Assembly: GCF_000425485.1 (NCBI RefSeq) | Contig: NZ_AUDN01000024.1 | Span: forward strand, 1-64,000 | Direction of reading: 5' to 3' | Source of the DNA: Flavobacterium tegetincola DSM 22377 | GTDB lineage: Bacteria > Bacteroidota > Bacteroidia > Flavobacteriales > Flavobacteriaceae | Length of the DNA: 64,000 nt | In this document: positions 1 to 8,633 of the stretch, one piece after another | How positions within the stretch are numbered: the first letter of the stretch is position 1 | Layout: each line of letters begins with the position of its first letter | Translations under genes and position numbers: made by a program | Notes under the pieces: model-generated | Told to the model about the DNA's origin: nothing | Database searches by the model: none | What the model saw: the letters and a program-made list of their open reading frames with translations, nothing else

Positions 1-151
1 GTATCATTTTTCTTCTTTTCAACAATTAAATGCGTGTCTAAAAGAATATATAAATTGGTACAATACAAAAAGACTACATTCTACTCTAGGTTATATTTCT
101 CCGCTAGAAATGGAGATTAAATTAAGAAATTTTAATAATAAAGCGGCCTGA
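1..151 (+). CDS. IS3-family transposase OrfB, C-terminal end (partial at left edge)
   Basis: The frame starting at base 2 is open from the window edge to a TGA at 149-151. It encodes 49 residues that include YINWYNTKRLHSTLGYISP, the typical C-terminus of an IS3-family DDE transposase (rve domain, after the catalytic Glu). Only this tail is visible; the catalytic DDE residues lie left of the window. The insertion sequence end should lie just downstream, and the 3' end of the neighbouring minus-strand lipoprotein gene overlaps this tail. Family assignment is strong; which IS, and whether it is intact, cannot be seen. Confidence 0.8.
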   Translation, partial: YHFSSFQQLNACLKEYINWYNTKRLHSTLGYISPLEMEIKLRNFNNKAA

Positions 152-584
152 GTATATTTGTCTCATTTTTTGTAGTTATTCCAGATTGATTAATTTCATT
201 AACATCCTCTTTGAATGCTATGCCTCTTTTTTCTAATTTCTCTTTTAACTCTGCATTCTTTTTTTCCAGCTCATCTAATTTTGCCGTCAATTTTACCTTT
301 TCTGCTTTGTTTACTGTTGCTACTTTAGTTCTAAGTTCTTTAATCTGAGCTTCTGAACTTTCGATCGCCAATTTTGAGGTTGCTTCAAACTTTTTCCAGT
401 CTGCCTCTACCGCTTCTTTGGTTTCTGTACCTGTATCTTTTGCTCCTTGTACTAAATCTTTGTTCAGTTCTGTTACATCCTCTTTTACGGCAGATGCATC
501 ATCTTTTGTTGTTTTTCCACAGCTTGTTAAAATAGTTCCTGCCATCAATGTTATCATGGTTAAGGACAAAAAATTTGTTTTCAT
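132..584 (-). CDS. Lipoprotein with coiled-coil domain, 3' end overlapping an IS3 tail
   Basis: 150 residues. A signal peptide ends in a lipobox LTSC with the lipidated Cys at residue 22, so the product should be membrane-anchored in the cell envelope. The rest is charged and helical, with a Lys/Glu-rich coiled coil at about residues 80-125. No enzymatic motif is visible and I do not recognise the family. The last residues (about 140-150) are read from DNA that, on the other strand, encodes the end of an IS3 transposase. The natural C-terminus may therefore have been replaced when the IS inserted. It lies 11 bp downstream of the phosphoglycerate mutase gene on the same strand, so the two may be co-transcribed. 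Confidence 0.65.
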   Translation of the reverse strand: MKTNFLSLTMITLMAGTILTSCGKTTKDDASAVKEDVTELNKDLVQGAKDTGTETKEAVEADWKKFEATSKLAIESSEAQIKELRTKVATVNKAEKVKLTAKLDELEKKNAELKEKLEKRGIAFKEDVNEINQSGITTKNETNILRPLYY

Positions 585-595
585 AATTGGTTGTA

Positions 596-1306
596 TTAAA
601 GTTTAATTTTACTTTTTTCTTCTAGTTTGTATTTCTTTTTTAAAATCATATTAGTGTCAAACTCGTACACTTGCAGCACTCCTGTTGGCACAGTTACTTT
701 AGGAATTTCTGAGGAGTTAATATTCTCAATATGCGCCATTAATCCTCTAATTGAATTTCCATGTGCAGCTACCAAAACGGTTTTTCCTTTAACCAATTCA
801 GGTATAATAACCTCAAAAAAGTATTCCACTACTCGCACTTCCGTTTGTTCTAAGGATTCTGCTGCTGGTAAATTGCTACTGTTGACAGTATCATACAAAT
901 GATCAAATTTGGGGTGCCTTTCATCAGTAAGTTGCAAACTAGGCGGCGGAGTATCAAAGCCTCTTCGCACTTTTAAAAAAAGCTCTTCTCCAACTTCTCT
1001 TTTTACCTCGTCTTTATTTCTGCCTTGCCAAGCACCATAATTGCGCTCATTTAGTTTCCAACTTTTAATAAAATCTACATGCATCTTATCAGCATGTTCC
1101 AAAATGATTAGTCCTGTACGGATGGCTCTTTTCAGATAAGAGGAATAACAGATATCAATAGCAATATGGTGCTCTTTAATAATTTCACCCGCTATATTTG
1201 CTTCCTCTATTCCCTCTGGAGCAAGGTCTACATCTGTCCAGCCCGTAAATATGTTGGCTATATTCCACACACTTTTTCCGTGCCTTACCAGTATCAGTTT
1301 TCCCAT
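596..1306 (-). CDS. gpmA: 2,3-bisphosphoglycerate-dependent phosphoglycerate mutase
   Basis: 236 residues, the usual length of cofactor-dependent phosphoglycerate mutase, which interconverts 3- and 2-phosphoglycerate in cytoplasmic glycolysis and gluconeogenesis. Visible motifs are the RHG phosphohistidine motif (R8-H9-G10), NERNYGAWQG at about 87-96, and AAHGNSIRGL with the second catalytic His at 182. The usual RHGES/RHGQS reads RHGKS here, a mild departure. The ATG at 1306 follows the DUF1269-like gene by 22 bp, and the lipoprotein gene follows by 11 bp, so the three minus-strand genes may form an operon. Being next to stress-type envelope genes rather than glycolytic genes suggests an accessory copy (inference). 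Confidence 0.9.
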   Translation of the reverse strand: MGKLILVRHGKSVWNIANIFTGWTDVDLAPEGIEEANIAGEIIKEHHIAIDICYSSYLKRAIRTGLIILEHADKMHVDFIKSWKLNERNYGAWQGRNKDEVKREVGEELFLKVRRGFDTPPPSLQLTDERHPKFDHLYDTVNSSNLPAAESLEQTEVRVVEYFFEVIIPELVKGKTVLVAAHGNSIRGLMAHIENINSSEIPKVTVPTGVLQVYEFDTNMILKKKYKLEEKSKIKL

Positions 1307-1328
1307 TGTAGTTTAATTTATGATTTGC

Positions 1329-2147
1329 TTAATCTGTAATTTCTTCAACAAAATCTCCTAGCAACTGCCCCAATTTTTTTTGTTGCTTTTTCAACCTTGT
1401 TTTCAGTCTGTGTATTTTTGCTTTGGAATAGGCATCTTCAATAGCATTTTCATATCCTTCGAGACGGGATTGTAGTTTCTTAATTCTATCTTTTGTTTTA
1501 TTTTTTATTTCTTTTAATACCGACTTCTTTTTGTTTTCGAACGCTGTGATCCTTGATTTCCTTTTTTCTTTTAAATCTGAAATCTTATCTTTAATTTTAT
1601 CTTTTTCTTCGGCAGTTGCTTTTCTAAGTTTATTGCGTTGTAATTCAATTTTTTCTTCGATCTTTTCGATTTTCTCATCGATATAATCATCAAATTCGAG
1701 TCCGGCTTCACCTCTGATAATTTCTGAAGTAAAAGGTTTCAATGCGTCGTCAATAAATATAGAGCTTTCTTCACCAACCTCAGCAATAATTGCGATGGTT
1801 CCAATGTTCATTTTATTACTCACTTTCTGGATAAGGTCATCCTCAAAATCATGACGGCTAACATCCCATGCTGCACCTGCGACCGTACCTGTATACAATC
1901 CTACGACGAGTCCTATGGGCCCTGCTAATGCGCCAACTAAGCCACCAAGAGCCATCCCTGTTACTGTACGCCACCCTTCCCCTTGTTCTTTGTAAAATAA
2001 AATTTCGTAATGATTGTGTTCTATTTTACGAATCATCATGTGTTCATAGAGCGTGATATCTCCATACCCATCTAGTTCTTTAATTTTATGTAAAGCTGCT
2101 ATTGCATTTTCTTCTTCAGTAAACGGAATCACTATTATATTTGCCAT
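1329..2147 (-). CDS. DUF1269-like protein with glycine-rich membrane hairpin and long coiled coil
   Basis: 272 residues. The N-terminus (1-60) resembles the alpha/beta start of DUF1269-type proteins (IIVIPFTEEENAIAAL). Residues about 65-95 form a Gly/Ala-rich hydrophobic hairpin (GMALGGLVGALAGPIGLVVG), likely membrane-inserting. Residues about 155-265 are extremely Lys/Glu-rich and predict a long coiled coil. The function of this family is not known to me. It is first in a likely operon with gpmA and the coiled-coil lipoprotein, so a role in envelope stress is possible but only inferred. Confidence 0.65.
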   Translation of the reverse strand: MANIIVIPFTEEENAIAALHKIKELDGYGDITLYEHMMIRKIEHNHYEILFYKEQGEGWRTVTGMALGGLVGALAGPIGLVVGLYTGTVAGAAWDVSRHDFEDDLIQKVSNKMNIGTIAIIAEVGEESSIFIDDALKPFTSEIIRGEAGLEFDDYIDEKIEKIEEKIELQRNKLRKATAEEKDKIKDKISDLKEKRKSRITAFENKKKSVLKEIKNKTKDRIKKLQSRLEGYENAIEDAYSKAKIHRLKTRLKKQQKKLGQLLGDFVEEITD

Positions 2148-2369
2148 GCTTATTGTTTTAAAATGTTAGTTTTTTGTTTACTACTGATGAAAACCATGTT
2201 ATAGAATTACTATTCAATCATTTAAAATGCCTTTTACAATTATCGAATACAACTCTTGACAAGTTTTCAAAGAACAAAATTAAGGCGTTATAAAAACGGT
2301 TGCACTGACCTAGATCAACCTCACAAAAAATAAAAAATTAATTTAATGCAGTATCTCGACAAAGAGGCT

Positions 2370-2471
2370 GCGTGAGGGATTGAAGTGGAAATCCCACAGC
2401 AAACTCCCGATTTTTTTTCGGGAGTGCAGCGAGGAATTGCAGCGTAAAGCCCGGCCCTTGTGGACACGCCC
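2370..2471. repeat. Structured intergenic palindromic element with terminator-like core
   Basis: Outer arms GCGTG (2370-2374) and CACGC (2465-2469) enclose a perfect hairpin CTCCCGA / TCGGGAG (2404-2424) with a T-rich loop. Phrases such as GGGATTGAAGTGGAAATCCC and GAGGAATTGCAGCG flank the hairpin, suggesting a dispersed REP-like element rather than a simple terminator. The 2148-2608 stretch holds this element, the terminator at 2528 and AT-rich spacer; no gene is seen. Confidence 0.5.
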
Positions 2472-2527
2472 AAACAATTTTTATAATGTAACTGCAACTC
2501 TATTTCTAAAAGTACTGCTACAAAAAA

Positions 2528-2562
2528 AGGTTGGCTACCAAATTAAAATTAGTAGTCAACCT
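2528..2562 (-). terminator. Rho-independent terminator of the 128-aa protein gene
   Basis: Read on the minus strand: arms AGGTTGACTAC and GTAGCCAACCT (one mismatch) are followed by a run of T (bases 2522-2528 are A on the plus strand). It lies about 45 bp after the stop of the minus-strand gene at 2609. Confidence 0.65.
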
Positions 2563-2608
2563 TTGTTTTTATTCTTCTTTTTCGAGAAACGAAATAGTAT
2601 TTTTAGTA

Positions 2609-2995
2609 TTACATGTACTTTTCAAGGAATCTAAAAAAGTCTTTTTTAAGCTCGGCGTAAATATGTCTTTGCGTTTCTATTTTGTCTCTAAAGGCCAAAT
2701 GCTCTTTAGTAGATTGAATATCTAAAGCATTCTCACCCGTCATGCTTTGTCCAGCGATACGCTCCTCGTGTTTTTCGATAATTTCTTGTAGATCTTCGAT
2801 TACACCACCGTGCAACACAAATTCGTTTTGATAATGTTCTAATTGAGCCAATACATCTTTGTCTGTCCAGCGAGTCACGAGTTCGCTCAATTTGTTATTG
2901 AAGAATACTAATTCGTCTTTCCAAAAGGCCAATTCCCCTTTCCATTGTTCGTGTTCAAAATGCATGTTGCTGTTGTATAAAACTTCATTTTTCAT
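2609..2995 (-). CDS. Conserved-looking hypothetical protein, helical
   Basis: 128 residues, no signal peptide, no membrane segment. Predicted to be almost entirely alpha-helical (HFEHEQWKGELAFWKDEL and following). The start ATG at 2995 is preceded by an AT-rich leader. I do not recognise the family. It is a stand-alone gene: a terminator-like hairpin follows, and the next upstream gene on this strand starts beyond 3.8 kb. The length, codon use and dedicated terminator support a real gene. Confidence 0.6.
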   Translation of the reverse strand: MKNEVLYNSNMHFEHEQWKGELAFWKDELVFFNNKLSELVTRWTDKDVLAQLEHYQNEFVLHGGVIEDLQEIIEKHEERIAGQSMTGENALDIQSTKEHLAFRDKIETQRHIYAELKKDFFRFLEKYM

Positions 2996-3165
2996 GATTT
3001 AGGATTTTAATGTTAGTACTAGTGTAGTAAATATTCATCAAAAGTATCTCAATCAGGCACTGTTTAAAATGACTTAGGTCAGCTAGCAGAATTTATTCAT
3101 TAATTTAGCACTATAGATTTTAAAAATTAAAAAAAATGTAGAAACACTAGAATTAGATCTAATCT

Positions 3166-3843
3166 TTACGAAATTATTTTACCATCTTCCATAGTAATAA
3201 TTCGATCCGTTTTATGGGCAAAATCGGGATCATGGGTAACAATTAGGATTGTTTGATTGAACTCGGTAGCTAATTTTTTGAAGATATCAAATACAACATC
3301 CCCGCTTTTTCGATCCAAGTTCCCCGTAGGTTCATCGCCCATGATAATCAAAGGATCGTTTATTAAGGCACGGGCAATGGCAACGCGCTGTTTTTCTCCA
3401 CCGCTCAATTGATTGGGCATTTTCAAAGCATGCTGATCAATTTCCAGCGTTTTTAAATGCTTCAACGCTCTTTGCTCTAACTCTTTCTTAGAATACTTCC
3501 CTAGTTTTAACCCTGGAAGCATTACATTGTTGAGTACATTATATTCGGGTAATAAGTAGTGAAATTGAAATACAAAACCAATTTTCTCATTTCTGATTTT
3601 CGCTAAATTTTGATCTGATTGACCTGTGATTAGTTGATTATGAATGAATAATTGCCCTTCATAATCGGTATCCATGGTCGATAATAAATACAACAAAGTC
3701 GATTTACCGCAACCCGATTTCCCAACAATCGAAACAAACTCTCCTTGCTGTATCTTTAAATCGACATTTTTAATCACCTGAAATTTGCTGGGATTATAGA
3801 AATATTTAATTAAGCCTTTGGTTTCTAATATCGTTTCTTTCAT
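3166..3843 (-). CDS. ABC transporter ATP-binding protein (MacB/LolD type)
   Basis: 225 residues from the ATG at 3843, chosen because it starts 1 bp after the permease stop and is preceded by GAGG. An upstream in-frame ATG at 3867 would overlap the permease. Motifs: Walker A GKSGCGKS (41-48), Q-loop Gln93, signature LSGGEKQR (146-153), Walker B LIIMGDEP (165-172), and the IVTHD switch His. This is the typical LolD/MacB ATPase that powers a FtsX-type permease at the inner membrane. It is the third gene of an adaptor-permease-ATPase operon, suggesting tripartite efflux rather than lipoprotein sorting. Confidence 0.9.
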   Translation of the reverse strand: MKETILETKGLIKYFYNPSKFQVIKNVDLKIQQGEFVSIVGKSGCGKSTLLYLLSTMDTDYEGQLFIHNQLITGQSDQNLAKIRNEKIGFVFQFHYLLPEYNVLNNVMLPGLKLGKYSKKELEQRALKHLKTLEIDQHALKMPNQLSGGEKQRVAIARALINDPLIIMGDEPTGNLDRKSGDVVFDIFKKLATEFNQTILIVTHDPDFAHKTDRIITMEDGKIIS

Positions 3844-3844
3844 C

Positions 3845-5101
3845 TTATTTTCCTCTAATAATTTCAACCGGATCTACTCTACTGGCTTTCATGGCTGGAA
3901 AAAAACCAGAGATGAGGGTTGTGAAAAGTGCAAATACAAGTCCGATAACATAGTAACTACCATTATAATCAATGGGATAAGTGGTTACCGAAGGGACTGA
4001 TGGCGATGAAAAAGGAATCACATCAATTATACTCGAAAAGATAAAGCCAAAAATTAACCCAAATACACCTCCCGTAACACCAATAATTATAGAAAGGGAT
4101 ATAAAAATCCATTTTACATCACTGCCTGAGAATCCTGTTGCTTTGAGAATTGCAATGCTATCCATTTTTTCGTAAATCATCATATTCAAAATATTATAAA
4201 TCCCAAAACCAGCCACGATCAATAAAACAATCCCAACTGCATACGAAATAATGCTTCGGACTGAACTTCCGGTTTCAAATTGCACATTTGCTGCTAAATA
4301 ATCAATAGTATCGACATCATAAACGGTATGAAATTCGTGGGCAATAGCCACTGCATTTTCTTTTTTATACAAGTTAACTTGAATATCGGTGATATAATTT
4401 TTAGGCTGACCAACTATTTTTTGGGCTGTAGCCAAAGAAGTATAACTCGCCATATTATCGATATCGGCAATGCCAGTTTCAGAAATTCCGACAATTTTCA
4501 AAGAGGATAAAGTACCGTTGGAAGTAGAAACTTTGATTATATCCCCAACCGAAAGCAACATTTTGTCCGACAATCCCTTACCTATAATGATGCTATTATT
4601 CTGAAATAAATCTGATAATTTACCTTCTTTAATATAGTCGCTAATCTTAAAAAGAGTATTCTCTGCCAAAACATCGATTCCGTTCACCATACCCGAAATC
4701 TCAATAGTTCCCGAATTATATAAAACCGAAGCCGTTACCTTAGGTGCGACATCAATTATGCGTTTGTCTTGCTTCAAAGCACTAATAATCGACATGCTAT
4801 TGTAGATCGATTTTCCTCTATCTTTTGGTTTTATCGAATGAATGAAAACAGTATTTCCTTTGTAATCTTTCGACAAAGACAAAGGTTGATTATCCGATGG
4901 TTTTACTTCATTAAACATTCGGATATGTGGCGTTCTATTGAGCATTAAGCCATCAAGTAAGCCATTCAAGCCGCTCATAAAACTGACTAAAGAAATAAAC
5001 ATAGCAATACTAAAAGTAACCCCAACTGCGGCAACAATAGTTTGTTTTAGTCTGGCTCTAAGCAAGTGAATAGCGATATCTAAAATTAGTTTGTAATTCA
5101 C
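3845..5101 (-). CDS. ABC transporter permease, FtsX/MacB type
   Basis: 418 residues starting at GTG 5101, which overlaps the TGA of the adaptor gene by 4 bp (translational coupling). One N-terminal membrane helix (about 22-44) is followed by a large periplasmic MacB_PCD-like domain (45-280). Three C-terminal helices form the FtsX domain, ending in the typical FPAMKASRVDPVEIIRGK. This is the MacB/LolC topology with the ATPase encoded separately (next gene). It probably exports a drug, peptide or lipid with the adaptor at 5098 and an outer membrane channel encoded elsewhere; the substrate cannot be inferred. Confidence 0.88.
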   Translation of the reverse strand: MNYKLILDIAIHLLRARLKQTIVAAVGVTFSIAMFISLVSFMSGLNGLLDGLMLNRTPHIRMFNEVKPSDNQPLSLSKDYKGNTVFIHSIKPKDRGKSIYNSMSIISALKQDKRIIDVAPKVTASVLYNSGTIEISGMVNGIDVLAENTLFKISDYIKEGKLSDLFQNNSIIIGKGLSDKMLLSVGDIIKVSTSNGTLSSLKIVGISETGIADIDNMASYTSLATAQKIVGQPKNYITDIQVNLYKKENAVAIAHEFHTVYDVDTIDYLAANVQFETGSSVRSIISYAVGIVLLIVAGFGIYNILNMMIYEKMDSIAILKATGFSGSDVKWIFISLSIIIGVTGGVFGLIFGFIFSSIIDVIPFSSPSVPSVTTYPIDYNGSYYVIGLVFALFTTLISGFFPAMKASRVDPVEIIRGK

Positions 5102-6189
5102 TTTTTGGGAGTATAAATAGTTTCTTCTTTTTTCAATCCTGCTACTATCTCTACTTTTTCGTAATCGCTCAATCCTATTTTTACTTTTCTTTTTTCATCC
5201 TCATTTACCAGTACATATTGGTTATCTACCAAATAACTTCTTGGAACAGTAATAGCGTTCTTCTTGGTTTTGATAACGATATTGCCTTCGGCCGTTAAGT
5301 TGGGATATAGTTTTTGAGGTGGATTTACAAAGTGCGCTTCGATTTTGAACGTACGGGAACGCTCGTCCATGATGGGATAAATTTTATCGACCGTAGCGTC
5401 AAAAGTTTGTCCTTTGTAACTGTCCATCGTTACCACCACTTTTTGACCAATAGTTACTCGAACCATATCATTTTCATCTACTTCTAATTCCAATAAAAAC
5501 GAATCTGATTTACCAATAATGGCAAGCGGAGTCTGATTGGTCACCAAGCTTCCTTCTTTGACCAAAACATCAAATAAACGTCCTGTAAAAGCACTTTTTA
5601 TACTGTAATCACTTTGCGAATTTTGCGAGTATTTCAGTCGGTTACTATTGCGGTTTTGATCGTTTTCTAATTGTGCTTTGAGTTGTGCCAATTGTTTTTT
5701 GGTACTTTCGTAATTGATTTTAGAACTTTTATAAGCCAGTTCGATTTTTTCAAAATCAACTTCAGAAATTACTTCGAGAGCCCTCAATTTTTTATTTCTA
5801 TTCAAAATAGATTCGTCAAGAGTCAGTTTGTCTTTTGCAGCCTCCACCTTCATTTCTATTTCCGCAATTCGATCCTGAATATAGCGACTATTTTCTGTAC
5901 TCAATTGGTATGTCAATTGCGCGTTTTGGGTATCAAGGTCGGCTTTTTTGCTTTCTATTTCGAATAATAACTGCCCTTGACTAATCGATTGTCCAGCGGT
6001 GACTTTTATAGTTTGTAGAATACCATTTACGGTAGAAAAAACGGTGTATTGATCGTCCGCCTTGATGACTCCCGATGCATAGACGCTTTCGGTTACGTCA
6101 CTAACGGTGGGTTGTATTCCTTCTGCTTTTTTCGAACAAGAAAGCACCACAACCAAAATGGTAAAATAAGAGCAATATCTGAATTTCAT
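5098..6189 (-). CDS. Periplasmic adaptor (HlyD/MacA-like) lipoprotein of an ABC efflux system
   Basis: 363 residues from the ATG at 6189. An ATG at 6213 would add 8 residues before the signal peptide and is less likely. Lipobox VLSC, Cys18 with this start. A barrel-sandwich half (QTIKVTAGQSISQGQLLFEIES) is followed by an alpha-helical hairpin (about 85-195), the second lipoyl half, and a beta-barrel (LELEVDENDMVRVTIGQKV). This is the membrane-fusion architecture that links an inner-membrane ABC permease to a TolC channel. It is the first gene of the operon and overlaps the permease start by 4 bp. Confidence 0.87.
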   Translation of the reverse strand: MKFRYCSYFTILVVVLSCSKKAEGIQPTVSDVTESVYASGVIKADDQYTVFSTVNGILQTIKVTAGQSISQGQLLFEIESKKADLDTQNAQLTYQLSTENSRYIQDRIAEIEMKVEAAKDKLTLDESILNRNKKLRALEVISEVDFEKIELAYKSSKINYESTKKQLAQLKAQLENDQNRNSNRLKYSQNSQSDYSIKSAFTGRLFDVLVKEGSLVTNQTPLAIIGKSDSFLLELEVDENDMVRVTIGQKVVVTMDSYKGQTFDATVDKIYPIMDERSRTFKIEAHFVNPPQKLYPNLTAEGNIVIKTKKNAITVPRSYLVDNQYVLVNEDEKRKVKIGLSDYEKVEIVAGLKKEETIYTPKK

Positions 6190-6570
6190 TCTCATGTATT
6201 TAATAAAAATCAATAACTAATGATACTATAAATTTACCGCTTTTTTCGGTTTTTAAGGAGGCAACACTGATTTATATTTAAATAAGCAGCTCTGCCTCTT
6301 AAACTATCCCCAAATCATAATCCTACTTCTATTTGGAGAAAATAGTTTCTAGTTTACAAATTTAGTATTGTCATAGCTGCGTGCTTTATTTTAGGTACTA
6401 AAACATAAGCGGCGATGAATCAAGGCTAAAAAAAATGTAAAACTCCTAACTATAAACAGATCAACCAATCAAAAATACGATTAGCATAAATGATTAAATT
6501 TCAGGTAAAAAAGTAGTTAAAAAAATGAATAGTATCATTTTAAAAAAACTCCTGTTAGCCCAATTCCCAT

Positions 6571-6650
6571 AGCCCAGATAGTAGCGGCATCCTTTTTATT
6601 TTTTGAAAAAAAATAAAAAGATATAGCGGATAGCTGGAATTAGCTCCTAA
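6571..6650 (+). repeat. REP-like hairpin element, family shared with 9034-9122
   Basis: Conserved borders AGCCCAGATAGTAGCGG and GCGGATAGCTGGAATTAGC flank a 13-bp perfect hairpin of A/T (about 6592-6620). The element at 9034-9122 has the same borders in the opposite orientation with an unrelated hairpin core. The 6214-7006 gap holds this element and the promoter of the next gene; no coding sequence is seen there. Confidence 0.6.
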
Positions 6651-6850
6651 TACTACACTATTTTAAACAAGCTTCGGATAAAAGTAGCCTGCTAGTAGCG
6701 TCCGGAAGTTTACAACTCCTTCTTGTACAATAAAAGTAAGATGCTGTACTATAGCACAACATAGAAATCCGGTTCTGCTTAAGGCATACCTGCTCCTTAA
6801 TTTTAAAAAAAGTAATAACAAATCACTATAATGAATCACACCACTATACT

Positions 6851-6984
6851 TTTTATAGTAAAAAATTAACCTTATAATAACCTAACATACATCTAGTTAA
6901 ATAAAATAGTCACTACTATACTTTATGACCGTTCTTGTGCGTTTTAATTACTATACTTACTTTTGTCACTATAAAAATGATAGT
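6851..6984 (+). promoter_or_regulatory. Promoter and HxlR-type operator of the quinone oxidoreductase operon
   Basis: -33 TTG (6935-6937) and -7 TACTTTTG (6958-6965) are spaced 20 bp, a good Bacteroidota promoter. The block ACTATACTTTATGACCG upstream of -33 and the 17-mer ACTATAAAAATGATAGT (6968-6984) over the start of transcription also occur at the HxlR/nitroreductase loci (about 18394-18467 and 21334-21400). A palindrome ACTATACTTTTTATAGT lies at about 6842-6858. I infer an HxlR-family repressor site. Confidence 0.6.
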
Positions 6985-7006
6985 ATAAAAAATCAAAAAT
7001 AAAATT

Positions 7007-8020
7007 ATGAAAGCAATTGGATATAAAGAAAATTTACCTGTAGATAATGTAAAATCACTACAAGATGTAACCGTAGAAACGCCTAAAGCAACTGGAAGAG
7101 ATATTCTTGTCGAAATCAAAGCCATCTCTGTAAACCCAGCTGATTATAAAGTACGTGCCAATATGCCTGCCGATGGCGACAACTGGAAAATCATTGGTTG
7201 GGATGCAACCGGAATCGTGAAAAAAGTGGGTGAAAACGTGACTTTGTTCCAAGTTGGAGACGAAGTAATGTACGCAGGTGACATCACACGCCAAGGAAGT
7301 TATGCCGAATATCAAGTGGTAGACGAACGCATTGTAGGTAAAAAACCAGCTAGTTTGTCCTATGCAGAAGCTGCTGCTTTGCCATTGACCTCTCTTACTG
7401 CTTACGAAATGTTGTTTGACCGATTAGAAGTGGCTAAAGATGACGCCAACAAATCCATTTTGGTTATTGGTGCTGCTGGCGGTGTGGGATCTATTTTGGT
7501 TCAATTGGCTAAGAAATTGACTAAACTAAAAATTGTTGGAACCGCTTCACGCGAAGAAACCACAAATTGGTTGAAAGAATTAGGTGCAGATACCGTAATC
7601 AACCATCAAAATAAATTGAGCGAAGAATTCGAAAAATATAAGCTTGCCGCTCCAGATTATATTGTAAGCTTAAATGCTACTGAGCAACATGCTGAAGAGA
7701 TTGTAAAAGTGATCAAACCACAAGGGAAATTTGGTTTCATTGATGATCCAAAATCGTTCAACATCATGCCATTCAAAGCAAAATCGGTTTCTACGCACTG
7801 GGAATTTATGTTTACGCGTTCGATGTTTCAAACCGAAGATATGATTGGTCAACACAATATCTTGAACGAAGTAGCCACTTTGATTGACAACGGAACCATT
7901 AAAACAACCTTAGGTGAGAATTTCGGAACCATCAACGCCGAAAACTTGCGTAAAGCCCATGCCTTCTTGGAAACAGGAAAAGCAAAAGGTAAAATTGTTC
8001 TAGAAGGTTTTAAAAACTAA
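7007..8020 (+). CDS. Zinc-independent quinone oxidoreductase-like MDR dehydrogenase
   Basis: 337 residues of the medium-chain dehydrogenase/reductase superfamily. It has a GroES-like N-terminus (SVNPADYKVR) and a Rossmann domain with the NADPH motif GAAGGVGS (155-162). The structural-zinc Cys cluster is absent, as in the quinone oxidoreductase (QOR) and ZADH subfamilies that reduce quinones or alpha,beta-unsaturated carbonyls. It is the first gene of a cluster with a cupin lipoprotein (9 bp downstream) and a quinol-monooxygenase-like gene. Its promoter is shared with the nitroreductase at 21430, suggesting control by an HxlR repressor sensing electrophiles (inference). Confidence 0.88.
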   Translation: MKAIGYKENLPVDNVKSLQDVTVETPKATGRDILVEIKAISVNPADYKVRANMPADGDNWKIIGWDATGIVKKVGENVTLFQVGDEVMYAGDITRQGSYAEYQVVDERIVGKKPASLSYAEAAALPLTSLTAYEMLFDRLEVAKDDANKSILVIGAAGGVGSILVQLAKKLTKLKIVGTASREETTNWLKELGADTVINHQNKLSEEFEKYKLAAPDYIVSLNATEQHAEEIVKVIKPQGKFGFIDDPKSFNIMPFKAKSVSTHWEFMFTRSMFQTEDMIGQHNILNEVATLIDNGTIKTTLGENFGTINAENLRKAHAFLETGKAKGKIVLEGFKN

Positions 8021-8029
8021 TAATAAATA

Positions 8030-8512
8030 ATGAAATTAAAAATAGCGATCGCAACTGCGGTTTTGATAAGCGCATGTAGCGTTCAAAACACAGCGGCACA
8101 AGTAAACACCATAGATTCTGTTGCAACTTCAAAAGTGCAGCACTTCAATTTCGACAAAATGAAGTCAGAAACTATTGGTGACGGAATTCAGCGCAAGTGG
8201 TTTCATGGAGAAAAGGGCCAAATGACGCTTTTTAATCTCGAAAAAGGAGCTCATATTGCATGGCACAAACACCCAAACGAGCAAATCACCTACATCATGT
8301 CGGGTAAGGTTAAAATTAAAACGATCATCGATGGCAAAGAACAATTTGTAGAAGTTGGTGCTGGCGAAGTAATTGTTTTCCCCGAAAATGTACCGCATGA
8401 ATTCTGGGCTTTGGAGCAAACCGTGGATCTAGATGTACATGTACCCGTGCGCGAAGATTGGCTTTCAAAAGAAGTTCCAGATTACTTGAACAAAGTAAAA
8501 TCTAATAAATAG
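8030..8512 (+). CDS. Cupin-domain lipoprotein
   Basis: 160 residues. The signal peptide ends in lipobox ISAC (Cys16). A single cupin domain (about 60-135) has metal ligands in the canonical pattern HKHPNE (H79, H81, E84) and a second-motif His at 123 (PENVPHEFWA). Such small cupins bind a divalent metal and act as dioxygenases, isomerases or sensors; the substrate is unknown. It lies 9 bp after the oxidoreductase and is surely co-transcribed. Export to the envelope is unusual for a cupin and suggests it handles a compound arriving from outside. Confidence 0.8.
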   Translation: MKLKIAIATAVLISACSVQNTAAQVNTIDSVATSKVQHFNFDKMKSETIGDGIQRKWFHGEKGQMTLFNLEKGAHIAWHKHPNEQITYIMSGKVKIKTIIDGKEQFVEVGAGEVIVFPENVPHEFWALEQTVDLDVHVPVREDWLSKEVPDYLNKVKSNK

Positions 8513-8526
8513 CGATAAAAATGCAG

Positions 8527-8596
8527 CAGATGGATTGGCTTTGCTATCCAAATTTAACGGAGAAGAGAACGTTAAATTAGGCAGTAAAGCCATCTG
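8527..8596. repeat. Nested inverted repeat between cupin and monooxygenase genes
   Basis: Outer arms CAGATGG (8527-8533) and CCATCTG (8590-8596) enclose an inner perfect 9-bp stem AATTTAACG / CGTTAAATT (8551-8559 / 8570-8578) with a purine loop. A -7 box TAATTTTG follows at 8604-8611, so the structure separates two transcription units and may attenuate or protect the upstream mRNA. Confidence 0.5.
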
Positions 8597-8633
8597 AAAG
8601 CTGTAATTTTGTTACCATAAAAATAGACAAATC

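Noticed and set aside
2380..2634. An 84-residue frame over the structured element
   Set aside because: Overlaps the repeat and a terminator; no protein features.
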